The notes under the pieces were generated by a model. It was not told the origin of the DNA, searched no databases, and worked only from the letters and a program-made list of their open reading frames with translations. Position numbers and translations under genes: made by a program. A stretch of DNA of 64,000 bases, from the NCBI GenBank assembly GCA_041060555.1, contig JBEUDS010000007.1; one strand, 5' to 3'. The stretch's first letter is position 1. Each line of letters opens with the position of its first letter. This document shows positions 1 to 8,152 of this stretch, piece after piece. The stretch is from CAUJIW01 sp963205175 (GTDB lineage Bacteria > Pseudomonadota > Alphaproteobacteria > Sphingomonadales > Sphingomonadaceae).

Positions 1-266
1 GCGACCCGGCCCATCAGTTCGGCCAGCGGCGCATATTCCAGGTTGGTCAGCCCGGCGCCATGCTCGCTGTGGGGCAGGAACAGGTTCCACAGCCCGTCTG
101 CACGTGCCTTGACCTTCAGTTCCTCAATGATCGGCAGCACCTTCCAGCGGTCACCGCTGGCGCGTTGCTCCGCATAGGTCTTTTCGGCCGGATAGACGTG
201 GGCCTGCATGAAGGCGTTCACGCGGTCGATATAGGATTTGGTCTTGTCGGAATAATCGAAGTTCAT
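1..266 (-). CDS. Acyl-CoA dehydrogenase, N-terminal part (cut by window edge)
   Basis: Only the first 88 codons lie in the window; the gene runs off the left edge. The start is the ATG at 266, preceded by a good ribosome site (GGGAGG, about 6 bases upstream). The protein opens MNFDYSDKTKSYIDRV and continues with a segment on the pattern AFM..HVYPAE and later GLWNLFLP..HGAGL. This is the alpha-helical N-terminal domain of FAD-dependent acyl-CoA dehydrogenases, which oxidise acyl-CoA to enoyl-CoA. The catalytic base and FAD-binding parts are outside the window, so substrate length cannot be judged. The 181 bases upstream to the next gene hold its promoter; I see no clear operator there. Confidence 0.85.
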   Translation of the reverse strand, partial: MNFDYSDKTKSYIDRVNAFMQAHVYPAEKTYAEQRASGDRWKVLPIIEELKVKARADGLWNLFLPHSEHGAGLTNLEYAPLAELMGRV

Positions 267-447
267 TGAAGCCTCCCAAGGTAAAGCACGCAATGCAAGA
301 GCGGGTGTCAATTCGGTGCACGCCTGTGCGGTCTGGTTCGCACCGCACGCACTGTGGCGCATTAAGACGTGGTTGGGCAATGGTGGCATTGCGCTGGCTC
401 AACCCGACCGGCGATCGACAGGAGCCGGCAACGCGCCGCGACGGCCG

Positions 448-828
448 TCAGTGGCCCGCCTGGTCGCTGCGTGCCGTCAGCGTCCGGTTGACCGCCTCGC
501 CCAGCGCTTCCAGCGTGAACGGCTTGTCCAGGACGTCGGCGATCAGTTCGGAGAGATTGTAGGCGCGCTGACGCTCATGGGCATAGCCGGTCATCATCAG
601 CACCGGCATCTCGGGGAAGTCGGCGCTTGCCTTGAGCGCAAGGGCGATGCCATCCATCACCGGCATCACGATGTCGGTGATCAGCAGGTCGAATGTCGCG
701 CGCCCCAGTTCGCCGACGGCCGCACCGCCATCGGCTACCGCCACCACTTCATGTCCGAAGTGGATGAGGCCGCGCTCGACGAACTCACGCACCGCCGCAT
801 TGTCTTCTGCCACGAGGATGCGCGCCAT
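448..828 (-). CDS. Single-domain response regulator, CpdR-like
   Basis: The 126-residue protein is a lone receiver domain with no output domain. The acidic pair E8/D9, phosphoacceptor D52 (in LLITDIVMPVMDG), T80 and K102 (DKPF) are all present, so it should be phosphorylatable. Overall sequence and length resemble CpdR, the alphaproteobacterial receiver that controls ClpXP localisation and cell-cycle proteolysis; that assignment rests on family resemblance from memory and I have not given the symbol. It follows the zinc-ribbon gene by 9 bases on the same strand, so both are probably co-transcribed. Other receiver-only proteins (CheY-, DivK-like) are the alternative. Confidence 0.85.
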   Translation of the reverse strand: MARILVAEDNAAVREFVERGLIHFGHEVVAVADGGAAVGELGRATFDLLITDIVMPVMDGIALALKASADFPEMPVLMMTGYAHERQRAYNLSELIADVLDKPFTLEALGEAVNRTLTARSDQAGH

Positions 829-837
829 CGGACCGCC

Positions 838-1839
838 TCACTTCCCGTCTTTGCCATTCTCCCCGGCATCGAAACCAATGCGCAGTTTGCGCGCGGTCCG
901 GGGGAAGTCCTGGACACTGGTGTCGAAAGCAACGGACTGGCCGCCAATCAGCTGCTCCGCTGGCGGCGGGAAGGTCCAGGTGAACACCACGTTGCCCTGA
1001 GCATCCATCATCGTGCCCTTGAGGTTGGGGATGCGCACGGTCTGGCTGGTGGGGTTCTCGATGGAGCCGGAAATGCGCTGGCGCATGCCGCCGTTTTCCA
1101 GCTCCACCGCCGGTGGTGGCGGCGGATAGGCGATCCGCAGCACGTTGGCCCCCGAGGGCTGGTTGACTTCGGGAGCCGTCGACAGCCCCAGCGTGGCGTA
1201 GATGCTGCGCATGATGCCGCTCTCCCGCCCCAGCGTGTCGCGCCACACCAGCAGATTGAAGCCGATCAGCACCACCAGGGCGCCACCGGCCAGCCAGGCG
1301 TAGAGCTTGGTGGGATTGCGCCGCCGCCGACGGTAGCTCGGGCTGCCGCGCCGGGCCGGCACCGAGGCGCGGCGCCCTGAACCGGAGCCGCGCCCCCGGG
1401 TTGGCCGACGCTCGAATTTCGGGCCCTCGTCGTCCGCCTCGGACGCCGCGCTCGTGTCGTGATCCTGCCGCGGGTCGTCGTTGTCGTGCAGCCCGGCGAA
1501 AGGCGAGGGCGCGTGCGGCGTCGGCCCCTCGACGGCCGGGGGTGCCACATCGGCATCCGTCGGCGGGGCCGTGCCGCCTGTGGCGGTGGTCGATCCTGTG
1601 CCGCCTGTGGCGGTGGTCGATCCTGTGCCGCCTGTGGCGGCGGTCGATCCTGTGCCGCCTGTGGCGGCGGTGGGGGCCAGGGCACTTGTGGCGACGATGT
1701 CGCGCGCCGCTTCCTCTTCCGCGGGGGCCTGGAACCAGCTGTGCTTGCACTGGGCGCAGCGCACCGTCCGGCCAGCCGGCCCAATGGCGGTATCGCTGAC
1801 CAGATAGCGCGTTCGGCAGCTCGGGCAGGTCAGAATCAT
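838..1839 (-). CDS. MJ0042-type zinc-ribbon, single-pass membrane protein with DUF3426-like C-terminus
   Basis: The 333-residue protein begins MILTCPSCRTRYLV and has a second CxxC (CAQCKHSW) about 20 residues later, the MJ0042 zinc-ribbon pattern. A low-complexity linker rich in Gly, Thr, Ala and Pro follows, containing a 9-residue repeat (ATGGTGST type, four copies, encoded by 27-bp repeats). An Arg-rich stretch precedes one membrane segment near residue 180 (LYAWLAGGALVVLIGFNLLVW). The C-terminal periplasmic part matches the DUF3426 style (a segment like SIENPTSQTVRIPNLKGTM). Its molecular role is unknown. It is divergent from ftsE and sits just upstream of the receiver gene; this neighbourhood is common in Rhodospirillales as far as I recall. 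Confidence 0.8.
   Translation of the reverse strand: MILTCPSCRTRYLVSDTAIGPAGRTVRCAQCKHSWFQAPAEEEAARDIVATSALAPTAATGGTGSTAATGGTGSTTATGGTGSTTATGGTAPPTDADVAPPAVEGPTPHAPSPFAGLHDNDDPRQDHDTSAASEADDEGPKFERRPTRGRGSGSGRRASVPARRGSPSYRRRRRNPTKLYAWLAGGALVVLIGFNLLVWRDTLGRESGIMRSIYATLGLSTAPEVNQPSGANVLRIAYPPPPPAVELENGGMRQRISGSIENPTSQTVRIPNLKGTMMDAQGNVVFTWTFPPPAEQLIGGQSVAFDTSVQDFPRTARKLRIGFDAGENGKDGK
1571..1678. repeat. 27-bp tandem repeat, about four copies, in frame
   Basis: The unit gtgccgcctgtggcggtggt plus cgatcct repeats from 1571; copies 1 and 2 are identical, copy 3 differs by one base and copy 4 diverges after 16 bases. Being 27 bases it adds nine residues per copy to the linker of the zinc-ribbon protein without breaking frame. 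There are no spacers, so this is not a CRISPR array. Confidence 0.9.
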
Positions 1840-2041
1840 GCTAAACCGTCGAACTCATTCGTCGAAAATTATCAACCCCTCGTCCCGTCCGGGGGCATTG
1901 CCGGGGCCGGACGGTATCGCGGCGCACTATCCACGGCTTCTTGACGGAGTGCAAGCGTCCTAACATGCCATCGTGCTTGGGGTTTGCCTTTGCCGGCGGC
2001 CCATGCCAAACAGCCGCAATGTCCGCCCGAAGGCCTGAACC

Positions 2042-2773
2042 GTGAGCAATGTCGTCCGTTTCGAGAACGTCGGTTTGCGCTACGGCACCAGTGCCGAGGT
2101 GCTGCGCGACGTCAGCTTTTCGCTGGAGCCGGGGACATTTCACTTTCTCACCGGCGCCAGCGGTGCCGGCAAGACCTCGCTGCTGACGCTGCTCTACCTC
2201 GCCCGCCGCCCGTCGCGCGGGCTGATCTCGATCTTCGGCCATGACGTGGTGACAATGAAGCGCAGCGCGTTGCCGGCGCTGCGCCGCCGCATCGGCGTGG
2301 TGTTCCAGGATTTCCGACTGCTGGCGCACCTGTCCGCGCTCGATAACGTCATGTTGCCGCTGCGTATCGCCGGCGCGCCGGAGGCGGCGGTACGCCAGCA
2401 TGCCGAGGAACTGCTGGCCTGGGTCGGGCTGGCCGATCGCATGAACGCGCGGCCCGCCACGCTGTCGGGTGGCGAGCAGCAGCGGCTGGCCATCGCCCGT
2501 GCGGTGATCGGCCGGCCGGACCTGCTGGTGGCGGACGAGCCCACCGGCAACGTCGATCCGGAAATGGCGGCGCGACTGCTGCATCTGTTCCTGGAACTCA
2601 ACAAACTGGGCACCACGCTGGTGATCGCCACCCACGACCGCAGTCTCATTGACCAGGTGCCGGGTGCGCAGGTGCTGCGGCTGGAGCGCGGCGAGCTGTT
2701 CACCCAGCGTCAGATCCGCCCGGATATCCGCCCTGCGGTTGTTCGACCGTCGCCTCAGGAGAACCGGCCATGA
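2042..2773 (+). CDS. ftsE: Cell division ATP-binding protein FtsE
   Basis: ABC-type ATPase of 243 residues that pairs with FtsX at the division site and, in studied bacteria, controls periplasmic peptidoglycan hydrolase activation. The Walker A is GASGAGKTS (residues 38-46); a Q-loop region (VVFQDFRLL), signature LSGGEQQRLAIARA, Walker B (LLVADEP) and the switch His (IATHD) are all present, so it is a complete ATPase. The start is GTG at 2042 (MSNVV), the only one that gives the normal N-terminus. The stop overlaps the ftsX start by ATGA. It heads a five-gene operon on the plus strand. Confidence 0.96.
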   Translation: MSNVVRFENVGLRYGTSAEVLRDVSFSLEPGTFHFLTGASGAGKTSLLTLLYLARRPSRGLISIFGHDVVTMKRSALPALRRRIGVVFQDFRLLAHLSALDNVMLPLRIAGAPEAAVRQHAEELLAWVGLADRMNARPATLSGGEQQRLAIARAVIGRPDLLVADEPTGNVDPEMAARLLHLFLELNKLGTTLVIATHDRSLIDQVPGAQVLRLERGELFTQRQIRPDIRPAVVRPSPQENRP

Positions 2774-3651
2774 TCGGCCGCGGCGGCTACCGCTTCCTTC
2801 CCGACGGGCGGGAGGCGCGCGGGGTTTTGCCATGGGTGATCGCGATCATGACCTTTCTGGCGGCCCTGGCGGTCGCTGGCGGCCTGATGCTCTACGACGC
2901 CACCAGCCAGTGGCGGACCACGCTGTCGCGGTCGTGGACGGTGCAGGTGGTGGAGGCCGACCCCGCGCGACGCGAGGCGCAGGCGCGCGCCGCCGTCAAG
3001 CTGCTGACCGAGATCGACGGCGTGACGTCCGTGCGCGCCCTGTCCGATGCCGACGCGCGTGCGCTGCTGGAGCCCTGGCTGGGCGCCGGCAGTATGAGCA
3101 GTGACCTGCCGGTGCCGGTGCTGATCGATGTTGCGGTGGCACCGTCGGCCAGCCTGTCCCCCGCGCGTGTCCGCCTCCGCCTTCAGGCGGTGGCGCCGTC
3201 AGCCCGTCTTGACGATCACGACCGATGGCTGCGCCAGCTCGGTGCCTTTGCCGGGGCGCTGCAGCTGACCGCCTTCGCCATCGTCGTCGTGTCGTTGCTG
3301 GCCACCATGGGCGTGGTGGGCTTCAGTACCCGCGCCGGCCTCATGGGTCATCGTGCCACCATCGAGATCCTGCATCTGATGGGCGCGGAGGACAGCGCCA
3401 TCGGCCGGGAGTTCCAGCGACAATATCTGTTCCACGGCCTCAAGGGCGGGCTGGCGGGCGTGGCGGCGGCGGTGGCCACCATCGCCGGTCTGGGCTGGAT
3501 GGCGCAGCGCCTGTCATCGGGCCTGCTGGGCGGCTTCACGCCGGGGCCGCTGGTGTGGCTGTCCCTGGCGGTGCTGCCGCTGGCGGTGGCTGTGCTCACC
3601 ATGGCGACCGCCCGGCTCACCGTGCACCGGGCGCTGGCCGACTACGTGTAG
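2770..3651 (+). CDS. ftsX: Cell division protein FtsX (permease-like)
   Basis: The 293-residue membrane partner of FtsE. One transmembrane segment near residues 19-41 is followed by an extracytoplasmic domain (about residues 45-155), then three further hydrophobic segments with the FtsX/MacB-type C-terminal fold (motifs ILHLMGAEDSAIGREFQRQY and a final LTVHRALADYV). No ATPase motifs are present. ATGA overlap with ftsE implies translational coupling. The periplasmic loop is the expected contact to amidase activators such as the LytM-type protein encoded at 59.6 kb, but that link is inference. Confidence 0.94.
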   Translation: MIGRGGYRFLPDGREARGVLPWVIAIMTFLAALAVAGGLMLYDATSQWRTTLSRSWTVQVVEADPARREAQARAAVKLLTEIDGVTSVRALSDADARALLEPWLGAGSMSSDLPVPVLIDVAVAPSASLSPARVRLRLQAVAPSARLDDHDRWLRQLGAFAGALQLTAFAIVVVSLLATMGVVGFSTRAGLMGHRATIEILHLMGAEDSAIGREFQRQYLFHGLKGGLAGVAAAVATIAGLGWMAQRLSSGLLGGFTPGPLVWLSLAVLPLAVAVLTMATARLTVHRALADYV

Positions 3652-3660
3652 GGGCAAGGG

Positions 3661-4209
3661 ATGCGCTGGGTTGTCCATCTGTGCGTTGTCGCCCTGGTGC
3701 TCTGGTTCGCGGGCTTCCTCTGGTTCTGGCTGACGTTGCCGGCGCCGGCCAGTGGCATGGCGCGCACCGATGGCATTGTCGCGCTCACCGGCGGCGAGGG
3801 ACGGTTGCAGACCGCCGTGGATCTGCTCGATGCCGGTCGTGCCCGCCGGCTGCTGATCACCGGGGTGCATCCGGAAACCGGCAAGCGGCAGCTGGCGGTG
3901 GAGCTGGGCGTCGGCCGCGATCTGCTGGATTGCTGCGTCGACCTTGATCACGAGGCCGGCAATACCGTGGGTAACGCGCGCTCGACGGCGGCGTGGGTCA
4001 CCCGGCACAAGGTACGCTCGTTGCGGCTGGTGACGTCGGACTATCACATGCCGCGCGCGCTGCTGGAGTATCGCGCCGCCATGCCGGAGGTGGAGATGGT
4101 GCCGCATCCGGTGGTTGGCGCGCTGCGGCCGCTGGGGATGATGCTGGAGTACGCGAAATACAGCGTTCGCCTGATCACCATTCGCCTGGACGGAGCGGCG
4201 GCGGCATGA
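3661..4209 (+). CDS. YdcF/ElyC-family (DUF218) envelope protein
   Basis: The 182-residue protein has an N-terminal hydrophobic segment (about residues 4-26) followed by a DUF218 domain. Family motifs are visible: IVALTGGEGRLQTAVDLL, RRLLITGVHPETG, AGNTVGNARSTAAWV and LVTSDYHMPRALLEY. Members such as ElyC and SanA affect peptidoglycan precursor metabolism or envelope permeability, but the biochemical activity of this one is not known. It begins 9 bases after ftsX and its stop overlaps the plsC start by ATGA, so it belongs to the ftsEX operon. Confidence 0.85.
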   Translation: MRWVVHLCVVALVLWFAGFLWFWLTLPAPASGMARTDGIVALTGGEGRLQTAVDLLDAGRARRLLITGVHPETGKRQLAVELGVGRDLLDCCVDLDHEAGNTVGNARSTAAWVTRHKVRSLRLVTSDYHMPRALLEYRAAMPEVEMVPHPVVGALRPLGMMLEYAKYSVRLITIRLDGAAAA

Positions 4210-4907
4210 ACTGGGTGCGTTCGACGCTGTTCAACCTGCTGCTGCCGTTGTGGACGGCGCTGTTGGGAGTGCTCTGTCTGCCTCTGCTGCTGGCGCCGTG
4301 GTGGGGGGCGATGTGGGCGATCCGCCAGTGGGGGCGGGGTGTCGCCTTCCTGGCGCGCTGGGTGCTGGGCATCCGTACCCGGTTGATCGGACGGGAGAAT
4401 CTGCGGCCCGGCTGTGTCATCTATGCCGCCAAGCACCAGTCGGCGTGGGAGACCATGGCGCTGGTGCCGCTGCTGGGCAGCCCGGCCATCGTACTGAAGC
4501 AGGAGCTGATGAAGCTGCCGTTCATCGGCTGGTATGCCACTCGTGCCCGGATGATTCCGGTGGACCGCGACGGGTCGACCCGCGCCATGCGCGTCATGTT
4601 GCGGGCCGCCGATGTGGCGCGCGCGGCCGATCGGCCGGTGCTGATCTTCCCCGAGGGCACGCGCACGCCGCCGGGTCAGCAGCCCCCGCTGCTGCCCGGC
4701 CTGACCGGGCTCTACCGCAGCCTTGGCGTGCCGGTGGTGCCCATCGCGCTTGACTCAGGCCTGCTATGGGGGCGCGAGAGTTTTCTGAAACACCCGGGTA
4801 CTATTACAGTGGTCGTGCATCCGGCGGTGGCGGCAGCGCTGCCGCGCGAGCATATGGCCGAGCAGGTGCATCGGGCCATCAACAGTTTGTCGGGAGACAG
4901 TGCGTGA
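4206..4907 (+). CDS. plsC: 1-acyl-sn-glycerol-3-phosphate acyltransferase (PlsC family)
   Basis: Predicted to acylate lysophosphatidate to phosphatidate at the inner membrane. The 233-residue protein has hydrophobic N-terminal segments (to about residue 53), then acyltransferase motif I as H77-QSAW-E82 (HX4E in place of the usual HX4D), motif with IPVDRDGS near 118-124, and motif III FPEGTR (148-153). The start at 4206 is chosen because it gives the normal length and a 4-base ATGA overlap with the preceding gene; the longer open frame upstream lies inside that gene. The Glu in motif I is seen in some AGPAT relatives and is worth noting. Confidence 0.92.
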   Translation: MNWVRSTLFNLLLPLWTALLGVLCLPLLLAPWWGAMWAIRQWGRGVAFLARWVLGIRTRLIGRENLRPGCVIYAAKHQSAWETMALVPLLGSPAIVLKQELMKLPFIGWYATRARMIPVDRDGSTRAMRVMLRAADVARAADRPVLIFPEGTRTPPGQQPPLLPGLTGLYRSLGVPVVPIALDSGLLWGRESFLKHPGTITVVVHPAVAAALPREHMAEQVHRAINSLSGDSA

Positions 4908-6058
4908 GTGTGTTGTTCCAGCGTCGCTACCGGCCCTTCCTGATGCTCGCGGCGGTGGGCGTCGCGGTTGGTGCCTACGGCCTCTACTGGTCGAGCCAGC
5001 TTGACGAGTTCAAGGCCGCCATCACGGCGCTTGCCGGCCCGTCGGCGCCGGTTGTGCTGTCGGGTGCCGAGCTGGACTATGGCGGTTTTCCCTATCGGCT
5101 GTCGGTGACGGTGCGTGACGCGACGCTCACCCGCACGCGTGGCGACTATGAGGTCGCCTTGCGTGCGCCGCAACTGGTGATCGAGCGCCAGCCCTGGAAG
5201 CCCGATCTGACGCTGGGCCTGCTGGACAAGCCAAGCATCAGCGTGCGTGCGCCCGATGTCATGGGCGGTGTCGCCGTGACGGCGACCGGCGACAATGGCC
5301 GGTTCAGCCTAAAGCTTAACCCGCGGGGTGTCGAGCGGTTGTCGGTGGTGTTCGAGGAGGCTCGAGTCAGCGGCGCGCCCTGGTTCGACAAGCCGCTGCG
5401 CGCCAGCCAGTTCGAAGTGCATGGCCGTGAAGTCGCGGCGCTCCGGCGTGCGCCGGTGCCGGCGGGCGGCAACAGCCCGACCGGCGAGGCGGTGCTGGAG
5501 CTGTTCATCAACGGTGAGGCGGTGCGGCTGGGCGCGGGAGATCCGCTGGCGCTGACCGGCAATCTGGGCGTGACGGCGATCGGCCCCGCCGAGGCGCTGA
5601 CGTCGCTGGCGGCCTGGCGTAGCGCGGGCGGCACCGTGGAGCTTTACGGCCTGACACTGAGCGACAAGGTGGAACCCGTGGTGATGACCAAGGGCTCGTT
5701 CGCGCTTCAGGCGGATGGCGCCCTGCTGGCCAGCGGCACGCTCAACTCGCCGTGTCCTGATGCGGTGCTCGCGGGCTTCGGTATGGCGCCCTCCGCGGCG
5801 GATGCCGCAAGCAGCCAATCGGCGGATGCCGCAAGCAGCCAATCGGCGGATGCCGCAAGCAGCCAATCGGCGGATGCCGCACGCAGCCAATCGGCGGATG
5901 CCGCAAATGACGCCCCGGCCGCGCCGGCACGCTACCGTCAGCCGGTGGCGCTGAGCTTCCGCAACCAGATCGACGGGTTCAAGCTTGTCCGGCAGTCGCC
6001 GGAGATGGATCTTCCCGCCCGAAATCGGGCCGCGCCGTGTCCTGTCCTGCGTCGATGA
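4904..6058 (+). CDS. DUF2125-like protein with Ala/Ser/Gln repeats
   Basis: Starts at GTG 4904, overlapping the plsC stop (GTGA). The 384-residue product has an N-terminal signal anchor (FLMLAAVGVAVGAYGLYW) and then a beta-rich envelope-type domain with GAELDYGGFPYRLSVTV and later TALGP-type phrases typical of DUF2125 proteins. Function is unknown. Near residues 299-335 there are four 8-residue repeats (ADAASSQS), encoded by 24-bp DNA repeats. The last 27 codons overlap, tail to tail, the 3' end of tyrC on the other strand, and the final residues (PARNRAAPCPVLRR) look like read-through rather than conserved domain. It ends the ftsEX operon. Confidence 0.75.
   Translation: MSVLFQRRYRPFLMLAAVGVAVGAYGLYWSSQLDEFKAAITALAGPSAPVVLSGAELDYGGFPYRLSVTVRDATLTRTRGDYEVALRAPQLVIERQPWKPDLTLGLLDKPSISVRAPDVMGGVAVTATGDNGRFSLKLNPRGVERLSVVFEEARVSGAPWFDKPLRASQFEVHGREVAALRRAPVPAGGNSPTGEAVLELFINGEAVRLGAGDPLALTGNLGVTAIGPAEALTSLAAWRSAGGTVELYGLTLSDKVEPVVMTKGSFALQADGALLASGTLNSPCPDAVLAGFGMAPSAADAASSQSADAASSQSADAASSQSADAARSQSADAANDAPAAPARYRQPVALSFRNQIDGFKLVRQSPEMDLPARNRAAPCPVLRR
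5798..5893. repeat. 24-bp tandem repeat, four copies, in frame
   Basis: The unit begins gcggatgccgcaagcagcca and ends atcg. Units at 5798, 5822 and 5846 are identical; the fourth at 5870 has one change (aagc to acgc), and a partial fifth follows from 5894. Length 24 keeps the reading frame of the DUF2125-like gene and adds eight residues per copy. Identity of copies points to recent slippage or recombination. Confidence 0.92.
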
Positions 6059-6953
6059 TGGTGCGGCGGATGTCGCGGGTGCGCGCGAACAGGTTGAACA
6101 GGGCCTCGCCGTCGCCCCAGCGGATCGCCCGCTGCAAGGCGGTCAGGTCCTCGTTGAAGCGCTGAAGTATCTCCAGCACCGCGTCGCGGTTGGTCAGGAA
6201 CACGTCGCGCCACATGGTCGGGTCGCTGGCGGCGATGCGGGTGAAGTCGCGGAAGCCGCCGGCGGAGAACTTGATCACCTCCGACTTGGTGACTTCCTCC
6301 AGATCGCTGGCGGTGCCAACGATGGTGTAGGCGATCAGGTGCGGTACATGGCTGGTGACGGCCAGCACCAGGTCGTGGTGCGCCGCGTCCATCAGCTCCA
6401 CGTTGGCGCCCAGCGCCCGCCAGAAATCCGACAGCCGCTCGACCGCCACCGCCGGGGCCTCCGCCGGCGGAGTGAGGATACACCAGCGATTGCGGAACAG
6501 CGCGGCGAAGCCGGCGTCGGGGCCGGAATTCTCGGTGCCGGCCACCGGATGGGCGGGGACGAGCGTGGCATGATCCGGCAGGTGCGGCGCGATGGCGGCC
6601 AGTGCGGCCGCCTTTACCGAGCCGACGTCGGAGACGATGGCGCCCGCCTTGAGGTGCGGCCCGAAACCCTTGGCGAGCGCGCCGAAGGTGCCGACCGGCG
6701 TGCACAAAATGACCAGATCGGCGTCCTGTACGGCCGTGGCGAGATCATTGGCCACGACATCCGCCAACCCCAGCTCGGCGACGCGGGCGCGTACCGCCGG
6801 CGCACCGTCATGGGCGACGATGCGGGTCGGCAGGCCGGCGGCGCGGACCGCGCGCGCGATCGACGAGCCGATCAGGCCGAGCCCGATGATCGCCAGCGTG
6901 CCGAAGGCATCCACCGGGCAGGCCGCTGCCGTGGGAGGCGTCGCCTGCGTCAC
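5979..6953 (-). CDS. tyrC: Prephenate/arogenate (cyclohexadienyl) dehydrogenase
   Basis: NAD(P)-dependent oxidative decarboxylation of prephenate and/or arogenate in tyrosine synthesis. The 324-residue protein has the Rossmann motif GLGLIGSS (residues 24-31), the region LVPAHPVAGTENSG with the family's key His, and DAAHHDLVLAVTSHVPHL in the C-terminal helical domain. Start is GTG 6953, which overlaps the hisC stop by GTGA; the longer frame upstream lies inside hisC. No ACT domain is fused, so feedback control by tyrosine is not evident. The last 17 or so residues run beyond the usual family end (RRTIIDAGQ) and overlap the DUF2125-like gene. Confidence 0.92.
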   Translation of the reverse strand: MTQATPPTAAACPVDAFGTLAIIGLGLIGSSIARAVRAAGLPTRIVAHDGAPAVRARVAELGLADVVANDLATAVQDADLVILCTPVGTFGALAKGFGPHLKAGAIVSDVGSVKAAALAAIAPHLPDHATLVPAHPVAGTENSGPDAGFAALFRNRWCILTPPAEAPAVAVERLSDFWRALGANVELMDAAHHDLVLAVTSHVPHLIAYTIVGTASDLEEVTKSEVIKFSAGGFRDFTRIAASDPTMWRDVFLTNRDAVLEILQRFNEDLTALQRAIRWGDGEALFNLFARTRDIRRTIIDAGQDTARPDFGREDPSPATAGQA

Positions 6954-8062
6954 GATTGACGGTCCATGAACGCCCGCAGGGCGGCGACGACACCGCGATT
7001 CTCCTCTTCGGTGCCGACGGTCAGCCGCAGGCAGTCCGGCAGGTCCTGCTTGGGCAGCCAGCGCAGGATGAAGCCGGCGTCCTGCAGGTAGAGGTTGGCG
7101 GCCTCCGCTGTGCGGCCATCGGTGCCGGGGAAGCGGATCAGCAGGAAATTGCACACCGACGGCACCGTTTCCAGCCCCATGCCGCCGATCTGCTGGGCCA
7201 GCCAGGGCAGCCAGTAATCGTTGTGGGCGCGGGCCTGGGCGATCCAGTCCTGGTCGGCCAGCGCCGCCACCGCGCCGGCAATCCCGGCGGCGGTGACGTT
7301 GAACGGCCCGCGGATTTTGTTCAGGGCGTCCATGATCGGCTTCGGCCCATAGCCCCAGCCGACCCGTTCGGCGGCGAGCCCGTAGATCTTCGAGAAGGTG
7401 CGGGTGGCAACCACGTTGGGGGCGGTGCGCGCCAGCGACAGGCCGCAGTCATAGTCAGGCGCCGAGACATACTCGGCATAGGCCGCGTCCAGCACCAGTA
7501 CCACGTCTTCCGGCAGGCCGGCATGCAGGCGCGCCACCTCCGACGCCGGCAGGTAGGTGCCGGTCGGGTTGTTGGGGTTGGCGAGATAGAGGACGCGTGT
7601 GCGCGGCGTGACCGCCGCCAGCAGCGCGTCGACGTCGGCGGTGTAGGCGCGGTCGGCGACCTCCACCGGCTCGGCGCCGGCGCGGCGGGCCGCGATCGGA
7701 TAGACCATGAAGCCATGGCGGACATACATCACCTCGTCGCCGACCCCGGCATAGGCGGTGGCGAGCAGGTGCAGCACTTCGTCCGAGCCGGTGCCGCAGA
7801 CCACGCGCTCGACGTCGAGGTCATGCAGCGCGGCGATCGCCTCGCGCAGCACCGTCGCGCCGCCATCGGGATAGCGGTGGGCGTCGATGCAGGCCGCCTG
7901 CATCGCCGCCACGGCGTGCGGGCTCGGCCCCAGCGGCGACTCATTGGCCGACAGCTTGGCGGCGACGCGGCCGCTGCCGGTCCGGGCCTTGCCGGGCACA
8001 TAGGGGTCGATGGCGTCGATCCACGGCTTGACTTGCGGGCGCTTGACGGACGGGGCGGACAT
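6950..8062 (-). CDS. hisC: Histidinol-phosphate/aromatic aminotransferase HisC
   Basis: PLP-dependent class I/II aminotransferase of 370 residues. The PLP lysine is K225 in RTFSKIYGLAAERVGWGYG; N165 (ANPNNPTGT), D192 and Y195 (LDAAYAEY) complete the cofactor site. Sitting directly before tyrC with a 4-base overlap, it probably also, or mainly, serves phenylalanine and tyrosine synthesis, as known for hisC paralogues paired with tyrC in alphaproteobacteria; whether another hisC exists in a his operon cannot be seen here. The start at 8062 gives the normal N-terminus and has GGAGGTTCC just upstream. Confidence 0.94.
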   Translation of the reverse strand: MSAPSVKRPQVKPWIDAIDPYVPGKARTGSGRVAAKLSANESPLGPSPHAVAAMQAACIDAHRYPDGGATVLREAIAALHDLDVERVVCGTGSDEVLHLLATAYAGVGDEVMYVRHGFMVYPIAARRAGAEPVEVADRAYTADVDALLAAVTPRTRVLYLANPNNPTGTYLPASEVARLHAGLPEDVVLVLDAAYAEYVSAPDYDCGLSLARTAPNVVATRTFSKIYGLAAERVGWGYGPKPIMDALNKIRGPFNVTAAGIAGAVAALADQDWIAQARAHNDYWLPWLAQQIGGMGLETVPSVCNFLLIRFPGTDGRTAEAANLYLQDAGFILRWLPKQDLPDCLRLTVGTEEENRGVVAALRAFMDRQS

Positions 8063-8152
8063 GGAACCTCCAGACTACTGCCGCGGTCCCATACGCCGGG
8101 GGGGTGGCCGTTGACAATCCCCCGTGCCCCGACGGCGCGCGGACGACGGGTG

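Noticed and set aside
1571..1678. Regular repeats that could suggest a CRISPR array
   Set aside because: Units abut without spacers, keep the reading frame and lie in a coding linker; no cas genes are present.
1941..1966. TTGACG...TAACAT as a promoter for ftsE
   Set aside because: The spacing is only 14 bases, too short for a sigma-70 promoter; the region upstream of ftsE surely has a promoter but I cannot place it.
5894..6058. Frameshift at the end of the DUF2125-like gene
   Set aside because: The frame is open throughout and I see no clear continuation of the family in another frame; kept only as a note on the overlap.
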